Below are positions 45,657 through 58,640 of a DNA stretch of 64,000 nt, piece by piece. Position 1 is the stretch's first letter; each line of letters opens with the position of its first letter. Under the pieces are notes generated by a model. The model saw only the letters and a program-made list of their open reading frames with translations, was not told where the DNA came from and made no database searches. The translations under genes were made by a program, and so were the position numbers. Source of the DNA: Cycas panzhihuaensis (lineage: Eukaryota > Cycadophyta); the NCBI GenBank assembly GCA_023213395.1, contig CM041465.1, positions 146,451,741 to 146,515,740 of the forward strand, in the 5' to 3' direction.

Positions 45657-47609
45657 TTTTAGTCATTTTAGTTTTTAAGCTTATTAAGTAAATTCTATAA
45701 ATTTTGAGATTCGTTAGTCCCTTTGGGCTCTTAGCTCTCAGTCATATCAAATTTGTATGTAACCAGCGGCTTCATCAAAAGGGGCCTATTGCTTTTTTTC
45801 TTTTAAAATTTCTTTTCATTAATACTCAAGGAGGATCCTTTATGTTTTTTGTTGTATCTCATCATTGGCATATTAGATTTCACTGAAACTGGTCTCATTG
45901 AGATTGTATTTCAGAGTGCTATAATGTAAAATCATTATTTGTCAAATTTGAGATTGTTTTGGTTAAGTTTTAATTGGTCAAAGTGACCCTTTCTTTTAGC
46001 TATTATTTTACTAGCCATAAAGAGGACTTCTTACCATTTTTACAATAACTTTATCATATGATCTCTATTTTTTCAAACCATTAGATTCATTGGAAAGGTA
46101 ATTCAGTGTACTACATATTAGAGCTAGTTTGATTGCATTTTGACATCATTTTGTAGGCTTTTAAAGCTAGTCAACTTGAGCTTTTAATTCAATCTAAATA
46201 GGCCTATTTTTTATAACTTTTTAAGAATTTTATTATTTTAGAGGATTATACTTGTATCATTGATCATTACTAATTAATTTTGAAGTTATTATTGGTCCTT
46301 GTATATATTTTAAAGTTGTTTTATAGCCAAGAGTTATCCTTTTCATTATTTTGAGTTTTTAGTAACCTAAGTGGTACAAATTTAATAAACGAGTACCATA
46401 TATACTAAATTTCTTTATTTCTTATATTATTCATAACTTTCTAGTATTTTATTACTTTGAGTAAAGGTTCTACTTAAGAATTTCAAGTTTTCATATAGCC
46501 ATTTTACTCTTCAATGAGATAATTAGACATTCTCATTGTCTTGCATCCTTTGATAAAGAAGTCATTTCATTTTCATTTAAGTCTTTAGTTCCTTATTTTA
46601 TTTGAAAGCTACAAAGTTAGTTGCAAAATACCATTACTTATTTATCTCAAAATCATTGAAGGCTACAAAGTTTAGTTTCACATTTTAAAAGCATTAAAGG
46701 AGCATATAGGTTCTTGTTTCTTTCTACAAACATATCAAGTTGGAAGAACTAGTTTATATATTATCTTTTATTCTTTGGCTTACTTAAAGAAGAAAAACTG
46801 TATTACTTCATTTACTTACTTTTGTGAGATTTAGAGAAAGTTTATAGCATATACTCATTTGAAAGTTTGAAGCACATTTTTGTTTCATAAAAGTTGATTT
46901 TTTTTTTTTAATATTTATCTTACTTAGTGGATTTATTTTTGAGTTACTTTATTTCTTGCATAAAAGAAACCTTGTAAAACCTAAGCAAGACTGTAATTTT
47001 AATTAATATATTTTCACATTAAAAATGATAACTCCTAAATCAATCACATTATTTTCTAGCCTTGTAAAGGGAACAATTGGGGCCCCTGAAGTTACGACCA
47101 TGCACATGTTAACTGGCCTACTCATATTGGATGAGGAAAGCCATTAGCTATAAGGTGTATTGGGTGCCAAGCTAAGGTGAAGAACCTATCCTTATTAGTG
47201 TTCAAAGACTAATGATAGACCTAGAGAGGGTGAGTGCCTTGGTTCATGCAACTTTCACTACTAGATCTGTTACTAGGTATAAGTCTAATAAATGTGGATC
47301 CATAACTTAAGGGGGTGTAAAAACCTTTGTAGTAACCTACGTATTAAGGTATATCGAGCCTTAGGCCCATATACTAGTATATTAGATCTTTATTTTGCCA
47401 CTTGTAGGCAGGCACTACTAGACAAAATAACAACTAAAGGTTTTCCTTGAAGACCCTTAAACTTATAGCCTAGAAGCCTTATTAGGGACTAGTCCACTTT
47501 AAAAACTTTAGGAAAAACCTCAAATATTATCACTTGAGTTAAATTTTAAATTCAAACATTTGTAAACCTCACCTCATTTACCATATTTTTTAAAAAACTT
47601 AACTAAAAA
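45657..47609 (+). other. Unassigned leader sequence of element F
   Basis: About 2 kb of AT-rich sequence with no coding support. The open frame at 45704-45886 has no recognised motif. From 47060 to 47450 the sequence is less AT-rich (ggaacaattggggcccctga, ccatgcacatgttaactggc) and may be the genuine leader of F. Confidence 0.4.
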
Positions 47610-48780
47610 TAGCCCCTGGTTTTAAAAATATGATAATTCTTAAATTTTATAGAAATAACTTTCTAAACTAGAGTAGGAGAATTAGACCCATCCTCATTGC
47701 TAGCGATATGTAGGAGATTATGAAAATAGGATATAGTGAGATAAGACAAAATGCAACTAATGTAGAAAATACCACTTATAAAGAAAATGTTAAAAAGAAT
47801 AATGAAGCTCTTGCATTCATATTTTGTGCATTAGAGGACCATGTTTTCCCTTATATTAGCAAATCAACCAAATGAAAAGAAACATGGGACACACTCCAAT
47901 TGATCTATGAAGGAGTTACTTCCTCTAAGCTCTAAAACCTTAGAAGTAAGTTTAAGAATTTGTGAATGATGCCCACAGAATCAGTAACCAATTTTATGAC
48001 TAAGGTTTAGGATATAGTCAACCAAATGAGGTCCCTTGGGGACACTTGACAGAATAATGGATGGTTTAAAGAATATTAAGATGTGATGGTATTGTTAGAA
48101 GATTTGAAATGGTTGCAATAAGTATAGAGATGTCAAAGGACCTAAGTACACTAAAGGTAGAGCAACTAAGTTCTATACTAATGTCAGTCAAAGAATAATA
48201 GAATTCCAATGAATCGCTTGAGCATGCCTTTGTCACTAAGGCTAGAATCCAATCACACTCTTAAGTAAGAACTTTAAGATCTAGGGAATCACCTACTAAG
48301 AGAAGGGATAGAAACCCTAGAAGGGATGTAAGACAAGATCCTCTTAAGTACCAAGCCCTATATTAAAGGAGGCAAGAAGGAAATCAACAAAATGTGAACC
48401 CTCCTAGGTACCCAAACGAAGGAAAATAATTTGAGGGATACATATGTTGTCCTAATTGTGAAGGGAATGTTCAAACCTCAAGGCTGAATCAGGACTACTA
48501 TGATAACAAACAAAGAGAAAATCTACCTCTACATTATGAGGAAAGGAAGAGACCTTCCAATGTTAATAGAACTCATCTAAGAAGTAGAAGTTTGAGCTAT
48601 GGAAGGAGAGAACCTTTATATTGTTCCTATTGTTATTTAAGTGGTCATTTAGAAGATAAGTGATTTTCTAAACATAGACCACCCATCAAAGGAGGTGCCC
48701 ATACCATAATAGAATCAAGGAACAATAATAGATTATTTTTATCTAGTTTCATTACCAATGAAGAAGATGATAACAATTGG
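47610..48780 (+). pseudogene. Gag remnant, element F
   Basis: The reading ALAFIFCALEDHVFPYISKS followed by KETWDTLQLIYEGVTSSKL (47800-47935) is the UBN2-type Copia gag core, and VNQMRSLGDT near 48015 belongs to the next helix. The zinc knuckle near 48619 is CSYCYLSGHLEDK and then a stop in place of the last cysteine. The exact start is unclear. Stops are numerous. Confidence 0.75.
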
Positions 48781-51700
48781 TAATATTGACTCAGGTTGTT
48801 CAACCCATATGACTCATAAAGAATACCTATTTCAAACCTTAGATAAAAGTAGGAAGTGATCATTAATGTTTAGCGATGATACATCCCACAAATCAGTTGG
48901 TAGGGGTAATATATCTCTTATGACAGATGTAGGAGAATATAGACATCTTGATGATGTCTTGTATGTTCTAGCTTTAAAGAAAAAATTATTATCAGTAGGG
49001 TAGATGATGGGACAAGACTAAAAGGTTATATTTAACAATGGCAAGTGTGTAATCAAGGATAAAAGGAGAAACAAAGCCATAGTAGCAAAAGGAAAGATGA
49101 CCAAAGATAGATTATTCAAATTCATTCTTACTCCTTCGGATACCTATGCCCTAAAAACTATAGTTAAAGTGGGTAACAAATTATGGTATATGAGATTTGG
49201 CCATATTAACTATAATAGTCTAGCCCTTATAAAAATAATAGATATGGTAAATGGATTACCACATATCGAAGTGGACAAAAACTTATGTGAAGGATGCCTT
49301 CTTATTAAACAACATAGGGAAAGTTTTCTAGACTTCAGTCATTGGGCATCGAATCCACTTCAAATGGTATATACAGATATATGCGGTCTAATGAATATCC
49401 TCTCATTAGTAGGAGCTCGATACTTCATCACATTCATTGATAATTTCATAAAGAAGACGTGGGTATTCTTCTTTAAATTTAAATCAGATGCATTTCAATA
49501 CTTTGTTGACTTCAAAATCTTTGTGGATCGATGAAGTGGATACAAGTTACTATCCCTAAGATCAGATAATAGGGAGGAATTTATCTCCAATGAAATCAAG
49601 GCTTATTGTGTTCACCATGACATTAGAAGATAACTCACTAATCCCTACATCCCACAACAAAACAGTGTAGTAGAGAGAAAGAATTATACAATAGTCAAAA
49701 TGGCTAGGTGCATGTTAAATGATAAGAATTTGGGACATGAATTTTGAGCTAAAGCGGTACATACAACTATCTATCTACTCAATAGGTGGTCCACCAAAGC
49801 CCTGAGGTAGAAAACTCCCAAAGAAGCTTGGACTGACTACAAACCAAGCATACATCAACTTAGAGTCTTTAGATGCCTAACATATGCTCATATCCCCGAT
49901 CAAAAGAGATCTAAGCTAGATGATCATAACATCAAATATATATTCCTTGGCTATATCACAATCTCCAAATCATACAAAATTTATGACCTTAAGTCAAAAA
50001 AGGTCATGTTAAGTAAAGATGTTAAATTCTAGGAGGATTCTTATTATCAAGATATTCAAGAAGAGAACAAAGAAGTTGTAATTAATTTTAATAAATCATC
50101 TAAATCTAAGTATGTGCCTCCTATGTTTAACTCTAGAAGAGTTATTAATGAACCTAGTAGGGAGGGAACTTCTTCTCAACCTCTACCACAAAATCTTCCA
50201 AAATGGATTCAACGTAATCATAAATTAGGCAATATATTAAACAACACTCATAGATCCACATGCTCACGTAGGGTTAAATTTGCCCTCATAAGAAAAGTAT
50301 TAGAATCTCATAAGCCTCAAACTTTTGATGAGGCTAATGAACATGCATCTTAGAGAAAGTAATGGAAGATGAATACCATTCCATTGTTAAAAATGACACT
50401 TGGAAGTCAGTCAACTTAAATTCAAATAAAAAGGCTAATGGCACCAAATGGATCTACAAAACCAAGTTTCGCTCGAATAGATCTATTGATGAATACAAAG
50501 CTAGATTGGTTACCAAGGGTTATGCCCAAAAAGAAGGCATTAACTACAATGAAACTCTTGCCCCTATTGCTCGGATGGAAACAATTAGAATGATAATGAG
50601 CTTAGTCACCCAAATGGGTTAAAAAGTCTACCAAATGGATGTTAAAAGTGCCTTCCTTAATGGCTATATTGAAGAGGATATTTATGTTGCTTAACCCCTT
50701 AGTTTTAAAGTCAGCGGGGCAAAAAACAAAGTATTTAAACTTAAAAAGGTACTCTATAGATTAAAACAAGCATCCAGGGCATGGTATTTCTATATAAATG
50801 AATACTTTAGAGATCAAGGTTTTGAAAGATCTCAAGAAGATCCTAATCTTTACATTCAAATTAAAGGAGACTCAATCTTAATAGTAGGACTTTATGTGGA
50901 TAATCTTATGTATACTAAAAATAACTCCCACTTATTGTGACACTTTAAGAATACTATGTGTAAAGAATTTGAGATAGTAGATTTGAGACTAATGCATTAC
51001 TTCCTAGGCTTAGAAGTATGGCAAGACAAGAAAGGAATCTTCATTTCCTAACGAAAATATATCCTAGATTTATTACAAAAGTTTAGGATGACCAATTATA
51101 AACCTTTAGCAACTCCAGTAGAAGCTAGAATCAAGCTCTCCAAGTCAAATGATTCTACATCAATCAACCTGATGCTCTACAGATAACTAATTAGTAGCTT
51201 GATATATTTAACATCCACTCAACCTGATATAACACACTCAGTTAGTGTTGTGTTTAGATTTATGTAAGATCCAAAGACCACCCATTGGCAAGTAGTAAAA
51301 AGAATTCTCTCTTATCTCAAAGGAACTTTAGAATATGGGGTTATACTACAAAGCTTCATCAAAATTTTGGTTGACAAGTTATATAGACTTAGATTAGGCA
51401 AGAGACATTGATGACAGGAAATCAATATCAGGTTATATGTTTAGTATGGGATCAACAACTATAGTAAGGAGTACCAAGAAATAGAACATGATTTTCTTAT
51501 CTATAGTTAAGGCAGAGTATAAAGCAATGGTTATAGGTGCATGTGAATTAGTTTGGTTGAGAAGACTACTACAAAACTTTCAGCTAAAATAGAAAGATCC
51601 CATAAAAAATTGGTGTGATAATTAGAGAACTATATAGATGGCAAAGAATCCAGTTTTTCATGGTAGAATAAAATACATCGAGACTCAACATCACTTCATT

Positions 51701-51850
51701 TGATAACTAGTGTAAGTAGAAGAGATTAAATTAGCCTATTGCAGTACCAAAGACTAAGTAGTGGATATCTTCATAAAAGCATTGCATAAAGTTAAATTCC
51801 AGAAATTCAAAGACAATTTAGAAGTTATTCACATTGGGAATTATAGAGGA
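48781..51850 (+). pseudogene. Pol remnant (PR-IN-RT-RH), element F
   Basis: Protease: NIDSGCSTHMTHKEYL near 48784, D-S-G intact. Integrase zinc region: LWYMRFGHINYNSLALIKII then CEGCLLIKQH in the open stretch 49097-49534. Integrase core: YTDICGLM near 49370, LRSDNREEF near 49560, PQQNSVVERKNYT near 49650. The connector is open at 50114-50353. RT: WIYKTKFRSNRSIDEYKARL and GYAQKEGINYNETLAPIARM at 50362-50622, [18 protein letters not shown] near 50640, and the catalytic box LYVDNLM at 50890-50907, where the second Asp is Asn. RNase H near 51390-51800 is frameshifted. Apart from RNase H the frame is kept and broken only by stops. Confidence 0.85.
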
Positions 51851-51853
51851 GAA
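51845..51853 (+). other. Polypurine tract, element F
   Basis: agaggagaa directly precedes the LTR start tgctgag; it looks like a decayed form of the usual Copia aggggagaa. Confidence 0.65.
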
Positions 51854-52221
51854 TGCTGAGATAATACCCAATGTACCTTTGCTAACATGCACCTAGTGCC
51901 CCTCAAAGCCACCTTTAGGGTTCCCTAGAGTGCCTCAAGCCATATAATAGCTACCATAAGCCATCCAAGGAGCTGACGTATCACTATTAAGGTATGTGCT
52001 TATTTATTATTTATTATTTTTTAATACTAATTTAAATTTTGGATAGGTCAAGTTGAAGTGCTTTCCACCTCCCCAAATTCACTTATAAAAGGGGGTGGTA
52101 ATACCTCCCTAGTATTTTTTAATACTGCCCTCAAATCAATTGAAGATATTAACTTAAGAAGAGAAATAATACACTCACCAAGTTGAATGGTCCTACTCTG
52201 CACCTCATGCATCCTTCAACA
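51854..52221 (+). repeat. 3' LTR of element F (368 bp)
   Basis: It starts tgctgagataatacccaatg and ends tccttcaaca; it pairs with 35712-36078. Confidence 0.85.
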
Positions 52222-53364
52222 AGAAGTAAATATTTGAGAGTTTTAGTTTATGAGTCTTTAGAAGATTTGGTTGTGTCTAGTTCCTTACTACCTCCACTAT
52301 GTTAATTACTCTTTTAGTTTTTCCACCCTTGGGAGATGGTTTGTTTTGATTATTAGGCCTTTTGAAACCACCCTTAGGTGAGGTGGTATATTTCTTACTA
52401 GGTTTTAAATCATAGCTCTTATTATTACTAATGTCTTCTTGTTTAGATTTTCCTTTGTCTTTATCATTAGGATACTCTTAATCATGATTAGATAAGGTGC
52501 CCTTATGGATTAGTTGATCTTAATTAGGCTTAGAAGTAGGGTTATTATTACTTTAAGATTTTTGACCTATTACTTGAACCATATAACACTCATCTCGATT
52601 ATGAGTATTGATTTTGTACAAGTAACACCAATGATTCCTCTTTGGTGGGGGAATAGAAGGCTCTTACCATTCTCCCCCTTAGCATAATGGATAACCTTAG
52701 TTTTTAGTTTATGATTGAGAGTAGGAGAGTTCTCAATAAATAACTTGGTGTTAATGGTGCACTTGAGGGCTCTAATGGAAGACGTGAGATGATCATATAT
52801 ATGGTCTCCCTCAATATGTTTAGACTATTAGGAGGAGTCCTTTACCATAATAGGCTTGTTAATCTTCTTAATTATAGCCTAAATCTCAAAGGCTTTAAGA
52901 GCCAAATGTTTATTAGTGGCTTTCTCATAGGTTTGGGGACCAATTTTAAGAACTTCTAAGTGGATGTAGGGTCTCAAAGAATAAAGATGTCAAATAGGGG
53001 GTCTAAATCAAGGCGGGAAAGGAAATCATAATAAGGTCTTAGAAGCATCTTATAAATTCATGAGATGATTTATCATTATTTCATTTTACAGAGAGAAGGG
53101 ACTTGATACCCATCTAAAATAGCCTAACAACATCAAAGTAGCTAATAAAAGTATCAACTAACTATTGGAATATGAAAATAGAAGTATACTAAAGGTGATA
53201 AAACCACTTTAAAGCATCACCTTGAAGTGATTTTTAGAACAACCTTATCATGGCATGGTCATATAGAAGGAAATTAGCACATGCAAGTGCAAAGACTTAC
53301 ACATATCTAGTAGTGATCTTATATCACTTTCTTAAGAATTTTAGCACCTTGAGAACAAAAGGAG
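52222..53364 (-). pseudogene. Gag of element G (segment 2 of 3)
   Basis: On the minus strand, reading from 53364, the conserved Tat-type gag core appears: LLYDHAMIRLF then KSLQGDALKWFYHL near 53210-53275, then LVDTFISYFDVVRLF, and ESFREYxRRF-like SSHEFIRCF near 53050. A short zinc-knuckle-like motif HWCYLYKINTHNRDECYMVQ lies at about 52575-52635. The sequence runs on, after the F insertion, into 35711. The first open codons of this gag lie in 63881-64000 and beyond. Confidence 0.75.
53360..53364. other. Target duplication, left of H
   Basis: aggag matches aggtg at 63881-63885 in four of five positions. Gag of element G continues across the two copies. Confidence 0.6.
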
Positions 53365-53731
53365 TTTGTACAATTATATTAGTTGCAATCAATTTTGTAT
53401 ATTAGAATGGTTTCAACTAACTCAAGTCATAGGCAAATATAAATACAACACTATAGAGACATCATGATCAGTTTTTTGGATTGTAATATTTTTATCCACT
53501 ATCACACAGAATGTAGCCATATACATTCTCTATTTATTGTATGAAATTTAACTCTTGTATGTACTATTCTAGGTTGTCTCTAGTTGTGAGAGAACTAGAG
53601 CAGCCTATCATAATGTAATGATGATGGTTCTTGTTTCCCATATTATCATGTCTCTAAATTATAATGAATAGTTATAACTTGTTATTATTTCTATATTTGT
53701 TTCTATATGTGATTAAAGGAACCAACACATA
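53365..53731 (+). repeat. 5' LTR of element H (367 bp)
   Basis: It aligns without net length change with 63514-63880 through blocks such as agttgcaa, aactagagcaac/agc, cataatgtaatgatgatggt and tctatatgtgattaaa. It ends aaccaacacata. Confidence 0.85.
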
Positions 53732-53750
53732 TTGGTTCCATTACTGAATT
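53732..53750 (+). other. Probable primer-binding site, element H
   Basis: ttggttccattactgaatt directly follows the LTR. It could be a decayed form of the ttggcgccgttgccgggga type of site known from Athila elements. The match is partial. Confidence 0.4.
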
Positions 53751-53808
53751 GAGCCAGGGAGAATGATGATGGGTTAGACTGACTAAAAAGAATTTTAGAT
53801 CTTCTTCT

Positions 53809-55800
53809 ATGCCACCTAAAGTAGAAGCTAAATCACACGGTGATTAAGGAGAGCATTGGAAAAGGGAAAGACTCCAAGTTAGAATACATAAACTAAGATT
53901 TGTAATCACACTAAGGAAGCAGGTGAAGAGATGACCATCTATGTATTTGACAGAGAGGGGAAAGTCAAAAAATAAGGAGGAAATAAAAGATCAAGATCTA
54001 GGCATAACCAAGACATAGGCAAATAAAGGAATTAATTAGAGGTGTAAAAAAGAAAAGGATTCGATAAAACAAGTATAATCAGCAAGTACAAACATAAATA
54101 GTTAGTAGGATTTGAAGAAGAAAACTTGCGGAAAGAAGAGTTACCAACACAAGAAGAAAATTCCATCAAGTTAGGGATATATAGTGTAGCATAACAAGCT
54201 TGGAATCATCACCTATTAGAAATTCAAACTCTAAGCCATATAATAAATCCCCTATTCAAACTACCAATGGTGACTCCAGGCAGTGGTATGGGAGGCATAA
54301 CGAGTAGTAATGCACAAACTATAGGAGGGCAAAGTGGGATACTAGGTGGAGGAAATCAAGTAAATATAACCCCATATATTATTGTGCAAGGTGATTCAAT
54401 GTTTTCAAGCCTCTAATTTGATGGGACCATAGATCTAGACAACCATCTGACATTATTTAAAAATATGATCTAAATCAAAAGGATCGTGGATGAGGGGGAA
54501 TTTAAAGCTCATTTTTTTTAATGTTGAGGGGACCTACAATGGCATGGTTTCAATATGTAGTAGCATAACAAGTGAACTAGGATCAATTATAGGAACAATT
54601 TTTGAATTAGTTTCAAAAATTAAGGGATCCAATAGCCATCTTATAGGCTTTGGAAGAAATTTGATAATGTCCTAGGGAGTCTGTCAATAACTTTGATGGA
54701 AGGTTACGAGTCATAGTAAATAAAATGCAATCAACATTAGCAATCAATCTAATGTTAGAAATGAAATACTTTGTATAAGGATTGATGCCCCAACTTAGAG
54801 ATAAAGTAATATTGCATCTAATGAATAATTATAAGTAAGTAAGGGAGTTAACACTAAAATTTGAAAATGAAATGAAATTAACCTATTCCTAGATGGTGAC
54901 ACAAGCCTCAATATATTATCTAATAACATATATGTTAATACAACCCATACATATGCCATATATAGGCACTAATCTAGAAATTAAAGCCTTGAAGAAAGAA
55001 GTGGAAGAATTGAAACAACAACTTATAGTTTCTATTCCCAATAATATGCAACATAATTAGAAGCTGGAAAAGCTTCGTACAGAATTGTCATAATTATGAC
55101 TTAAAAGATTAAGAGAAAATATCTAGTGTCCTCCACCTTGCAATCAACAAGGTCATTTAAAGAATGAGCATGGAGGATCGACATAATGGTTCAAGAATTA
55201 CTGAAGAAATGATCACAATACTTGGGAATATTATTTTAGACACAAGAATAATAAAGAAAAAATACATAATATCTATTTACAAGAAATAGAACATAGAGTT
55301 ACAAGATAATACAAGGGCAAGATAACAACAATTCATTATTTCTTATATTAGAGATGGGCACATTTTAGATTAGAGTGTCCATTAGAGAAAAAAGGAGAAT
55401 ATATTTATGAAGAATATGGGCCAGTAGATCATGAATGGTCTAATCATCTAAAGAATAGTAAAGTACAAAACACCAATTTGGTGGACATGATTTTAGATCA
55501 GAAAAATCCAACTTATTTGTAAATATAAAGTGGCAAATCAATAGGACCTCCTCCTATTCAAGATAATTTTCTAGATACAATAGTAGAGAAGCAACAATTA
55601 CAAGAGGTAGTAAAAATTCTTCAAGATGCAATGGGAGAAGTTCAAGAGGAGTCACAACAAGGAAGATTTAAGGGCCTGCATTACAAAAGAAGGACAACAC
55701 AACCACAAGAAGGTATGAATCCTTGGAAGTGATTGAAAACTATAAAAGATATACTTACTGAATTAGAATTATCAATCCTTATATGAGTAGTATTTAAGTT
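53809..55800 (+). pseudogene. Gag remnant, element H
   Basis: The start is placed at ATG 53809 (MPPKVEAKSHGD). The capsid region near 54420 reads FDGTIDLDNHLTLFKNMI. A zinc-knuckle part near 55340-55450 reads WAHFRLECPLEKKGEYIYEE then YGPVDHEWSNHLKN, in which some cysteines are changed. A Gln-rich region at about 55540-55720 (EKQQLQEVVKILQDAMGEVQ) leads towards the protease. The open frame 54490-54675 is off-frame. Confidence 0.65.
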
Positions 55801-56640
55801 AGGGGAAGCAGGGTATTTTTAACAAATGGAATTAGATCAAAATAAAAAGCTAGTTCTTAGAACCATAAAAGATACATGAATAGGCCCCAAAGTTTCGATG
55901 ATGGTATTCGAAACAACCTTATGTAGAACTATTATAAATGGGGGCTCAAGATTAAATGTACTACATGAATCCTCATGGATAGCCTTATGAAGGCCCAACG
56001 TAGTTGTCCCAGGTTATTCAATTAGATTAGATAATTAGTTATAAGTAAGGCCAATGGAAACACTATTGGATGTTCTAGTAACTATTGCAGAAGTAACTGT
56101 ATTATTGGATTTTGTAATGGTACATATGTAGGACCAAATAAAGACTTATTTGGATTTACTAGGAAGACCTTGTATATTGGCTAGAAAGGTAATTTAGGAT
56201 TGGGAGAGACATACATTTACCCTTTCAACAGGGGAGAAGATATTAACTTTTCCCTTATGCTCAGATGGGCCAAAGATAGAAAAGATTGAAGATGAAGGTA
56301 GAGCTTCATCTATAATAGCAACCACAAAATCTATAGTGAGTTTTTCCTCTGAAACAACTTTTCAAATATAATCAATACAACCAAATATCCCTTCATCATC
56401 CTATATACTGAACTGGTAATATAATGCCTAGGAAGAAATAGAACTTGCTTCATGTTATCATATGGAATGTTGCATGGATTCTTTAGAAGAAGAGGATAAG
56501 GAGGAAAAATGATTAGAGTCAACTCAATTAGGAAAAAATATTCAAGGAAAAATTTTCCTATAGTTTGTAAATTACCTAAATATAATGGTGATTCAGAACA
56601 AGCAGAAAATAATTTGCAACAATGTATGAAAATCATAAAG
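55801..56640 (+). pseudogene. Protease region remnant, element H
   Basis: The reading VFETTLCRTIINGGSRLNVL near 55905-55965 corresponds to the plant gypsy protease motif with DGGS, here NGGS, so the catalytic Asp is lost. It continues IKTYLDLLGRPCILARKVI near 56130-56190. The minus-strand open frame 56331-56636 is an antisense shadow. Confidence 0.6.
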
Positions 56641-57239
56641 AATAAATGGTAGCAATAATTCTGGTACTTTATGTCTCCATGTTCTTAGATAGGACAAGCC
56701 TAGATTTGGTATGTCACATGTGCACAAAATTTTAATTCTTGGAAAGAAATGAGCAAAAAACTTTTTCCGAAAGAATAAAGTTCCATCGTCTTAGAATGAG
56801 GATGATTTATATGTACAAAGGTGTGTTCAAAAAAATGATTGGAATCAGTAGTGAGGGATAATATTTGAAGGAATCTCCACTATCTAGTATAATTCCTATG
56901 AAAGAATAAGACTAATAGATTTGGATGCGATAGTCAAAATTTTTAATCGGACTTTTACATATCATAATTTAAATAAAAAAATTAAGGGAAAAAACTAGGA
57001 AAAGGAAGTGCATTATTTTTAGATTGAAATTAAATAGAAACTTTTATAGGAATAAACTATTTATTCCACATTATAATATGGAGATCATAGTATAGATATC
57101 ATGCCAGCATACACACTAGGTTCATATGGTAAAACAATGCTAGGGGAAAAATTAAAGACACAAGAAATTAATATTGGGACAGGAGAATAGCCATAGATAA
57201 TTACCTTGGGTGATTGCTAGAAAGAAGAAATGGTGTAAC

Positions 57240-58640
57240 AAGCAACCTCACTATTCTTAGAATATAAGGATGTGTTTGCCTAGTCTTATAAGGACTTAAA
57301 GGGCATCCCACCAGAATTGGGTGACTATCAAATTTATTTGATAGAAGGGGCTAAACTGATAAGGCAAAGACCATACCATATGAATCTAAAGTACAAGGAG
57401 AAAGTTAAAGCTAAGCTTGATAAGCTACTAGAAGTGGATTATATTTTCAAGGTTGAAAACAACAAATAGGTAAGCCTCATTATAGTCATCCCCCCCAAAA
57501 AAAGGAAACTAAGTGTTTGTATCAACTATAGAGCTTTAAATAAATCCACTAAGAAGGATTAATTCCTAATTCCTTTCACAAAGGATATTTTAGAAAAAGT
57601 AGAAGGACATAAGGTGTACTCATTTACTAATGGATTTAGTGGGTTCAACTAGGTTTAGAGTACACCAGAAGACTAATTAAAGAAAACCTTCATCACTGAA
57701 TGGGGTACTTATGTATTAAGAGTAATGCCATTTGGATTCACAAATGCCCCTACAACATTCCAAAGAGTTATTCTTAATATTTTTAAACAAATGACAGGGA
57801 AAACAATTAAGGTATTTTCAGATGATTGGATATTGTTTACTTTATTAAAGAATCACCCTGGTTATTTATGATTAATGCTAGAAAATTGTAGAAAGAATAA
57901 TTTATATTTAAATCTTGTGAAATGCACCTTCATGTTGCCATTCAAGATTTTATTAGGATATGTGGTAACAAAAGATGGACTGCTTACTGATCTAAATAAA
58001 GTAGTAGTGATTTTAAATTTCCCATTGCCAAAAACACAAGGCAGGTTAAAGGATTCTTAGGGATAACAAGGTACTATCAAAAGTTCACAAAAAATTATGC
58101 TCAAATAGTTAACCCCTTAAAAATCTTGTTAAAAAATAAGATTGAATGTCAATGGTAACTTTAATAGTAGTTGGCATTTAAATTATTGAAAAAGAAGATA
58201 ACCTAAGTGCCAATCCTTATATTTCTAGATTGGGATAAACCCTTCCATGTATATGTAGATGCTTCTTTATTCATAATTGGGTGTGTATTGACACAGTTAG
58301 AAGATGATAAAATTAATCTACTGATTTATTTTGTAAGCAAAAAATTAATAAAGGCCTAAAAGAATTATCCAGTGGTAGAATAAGAAGGGTTGGGTATAGT
58401 ATATGCCCTCCAGAATTTTAGACACTATTTACTGGCTAACCCATTCATTTTTTATTGTAGATCATTAGGAACTTTAATATTTAATTAATAAGCCTATAAT
58501 TCAAAGAAGAATCAATAGGTGGCTCATGTTATTTTAGGAGTTCAATTTCAAGATCATTATTAAGAAAGGAGCTAAGCATACAATTCCATATTTATTATCG
58601 AGGGAAGTGGATGGGGAACTGACAATAGGAATCTAGGATA
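57240..58640 (+). pseudogene. RT and RNase H remnant, element H
   Basis: RT begins near 57270 with YKDLKGIPPELGDYQIYLIE and then RQRPYHMNLKYKEKVKAKLD. Fingers and palm read CINYRALNKSTKKD and TEWGTYVLRVMPFGFTNAPT. The catalytic box is KVFSDDWILF at 57809-57838, both aspartates kept. The open stretch 57875-58060 (NLYLNLVKCTFMLPFKILLG) is the thumb. RNase H follows frameshifted near 58230-58620, ending with KIIIKKGAKHTIPYLLSREV. Confidence 0.8.

Noticed and set aside
45704-45886. 60-codon plus-strand frame as a small gene
   Set aside because: No recognised motif and composition like the surrounding AT-rich sequence.
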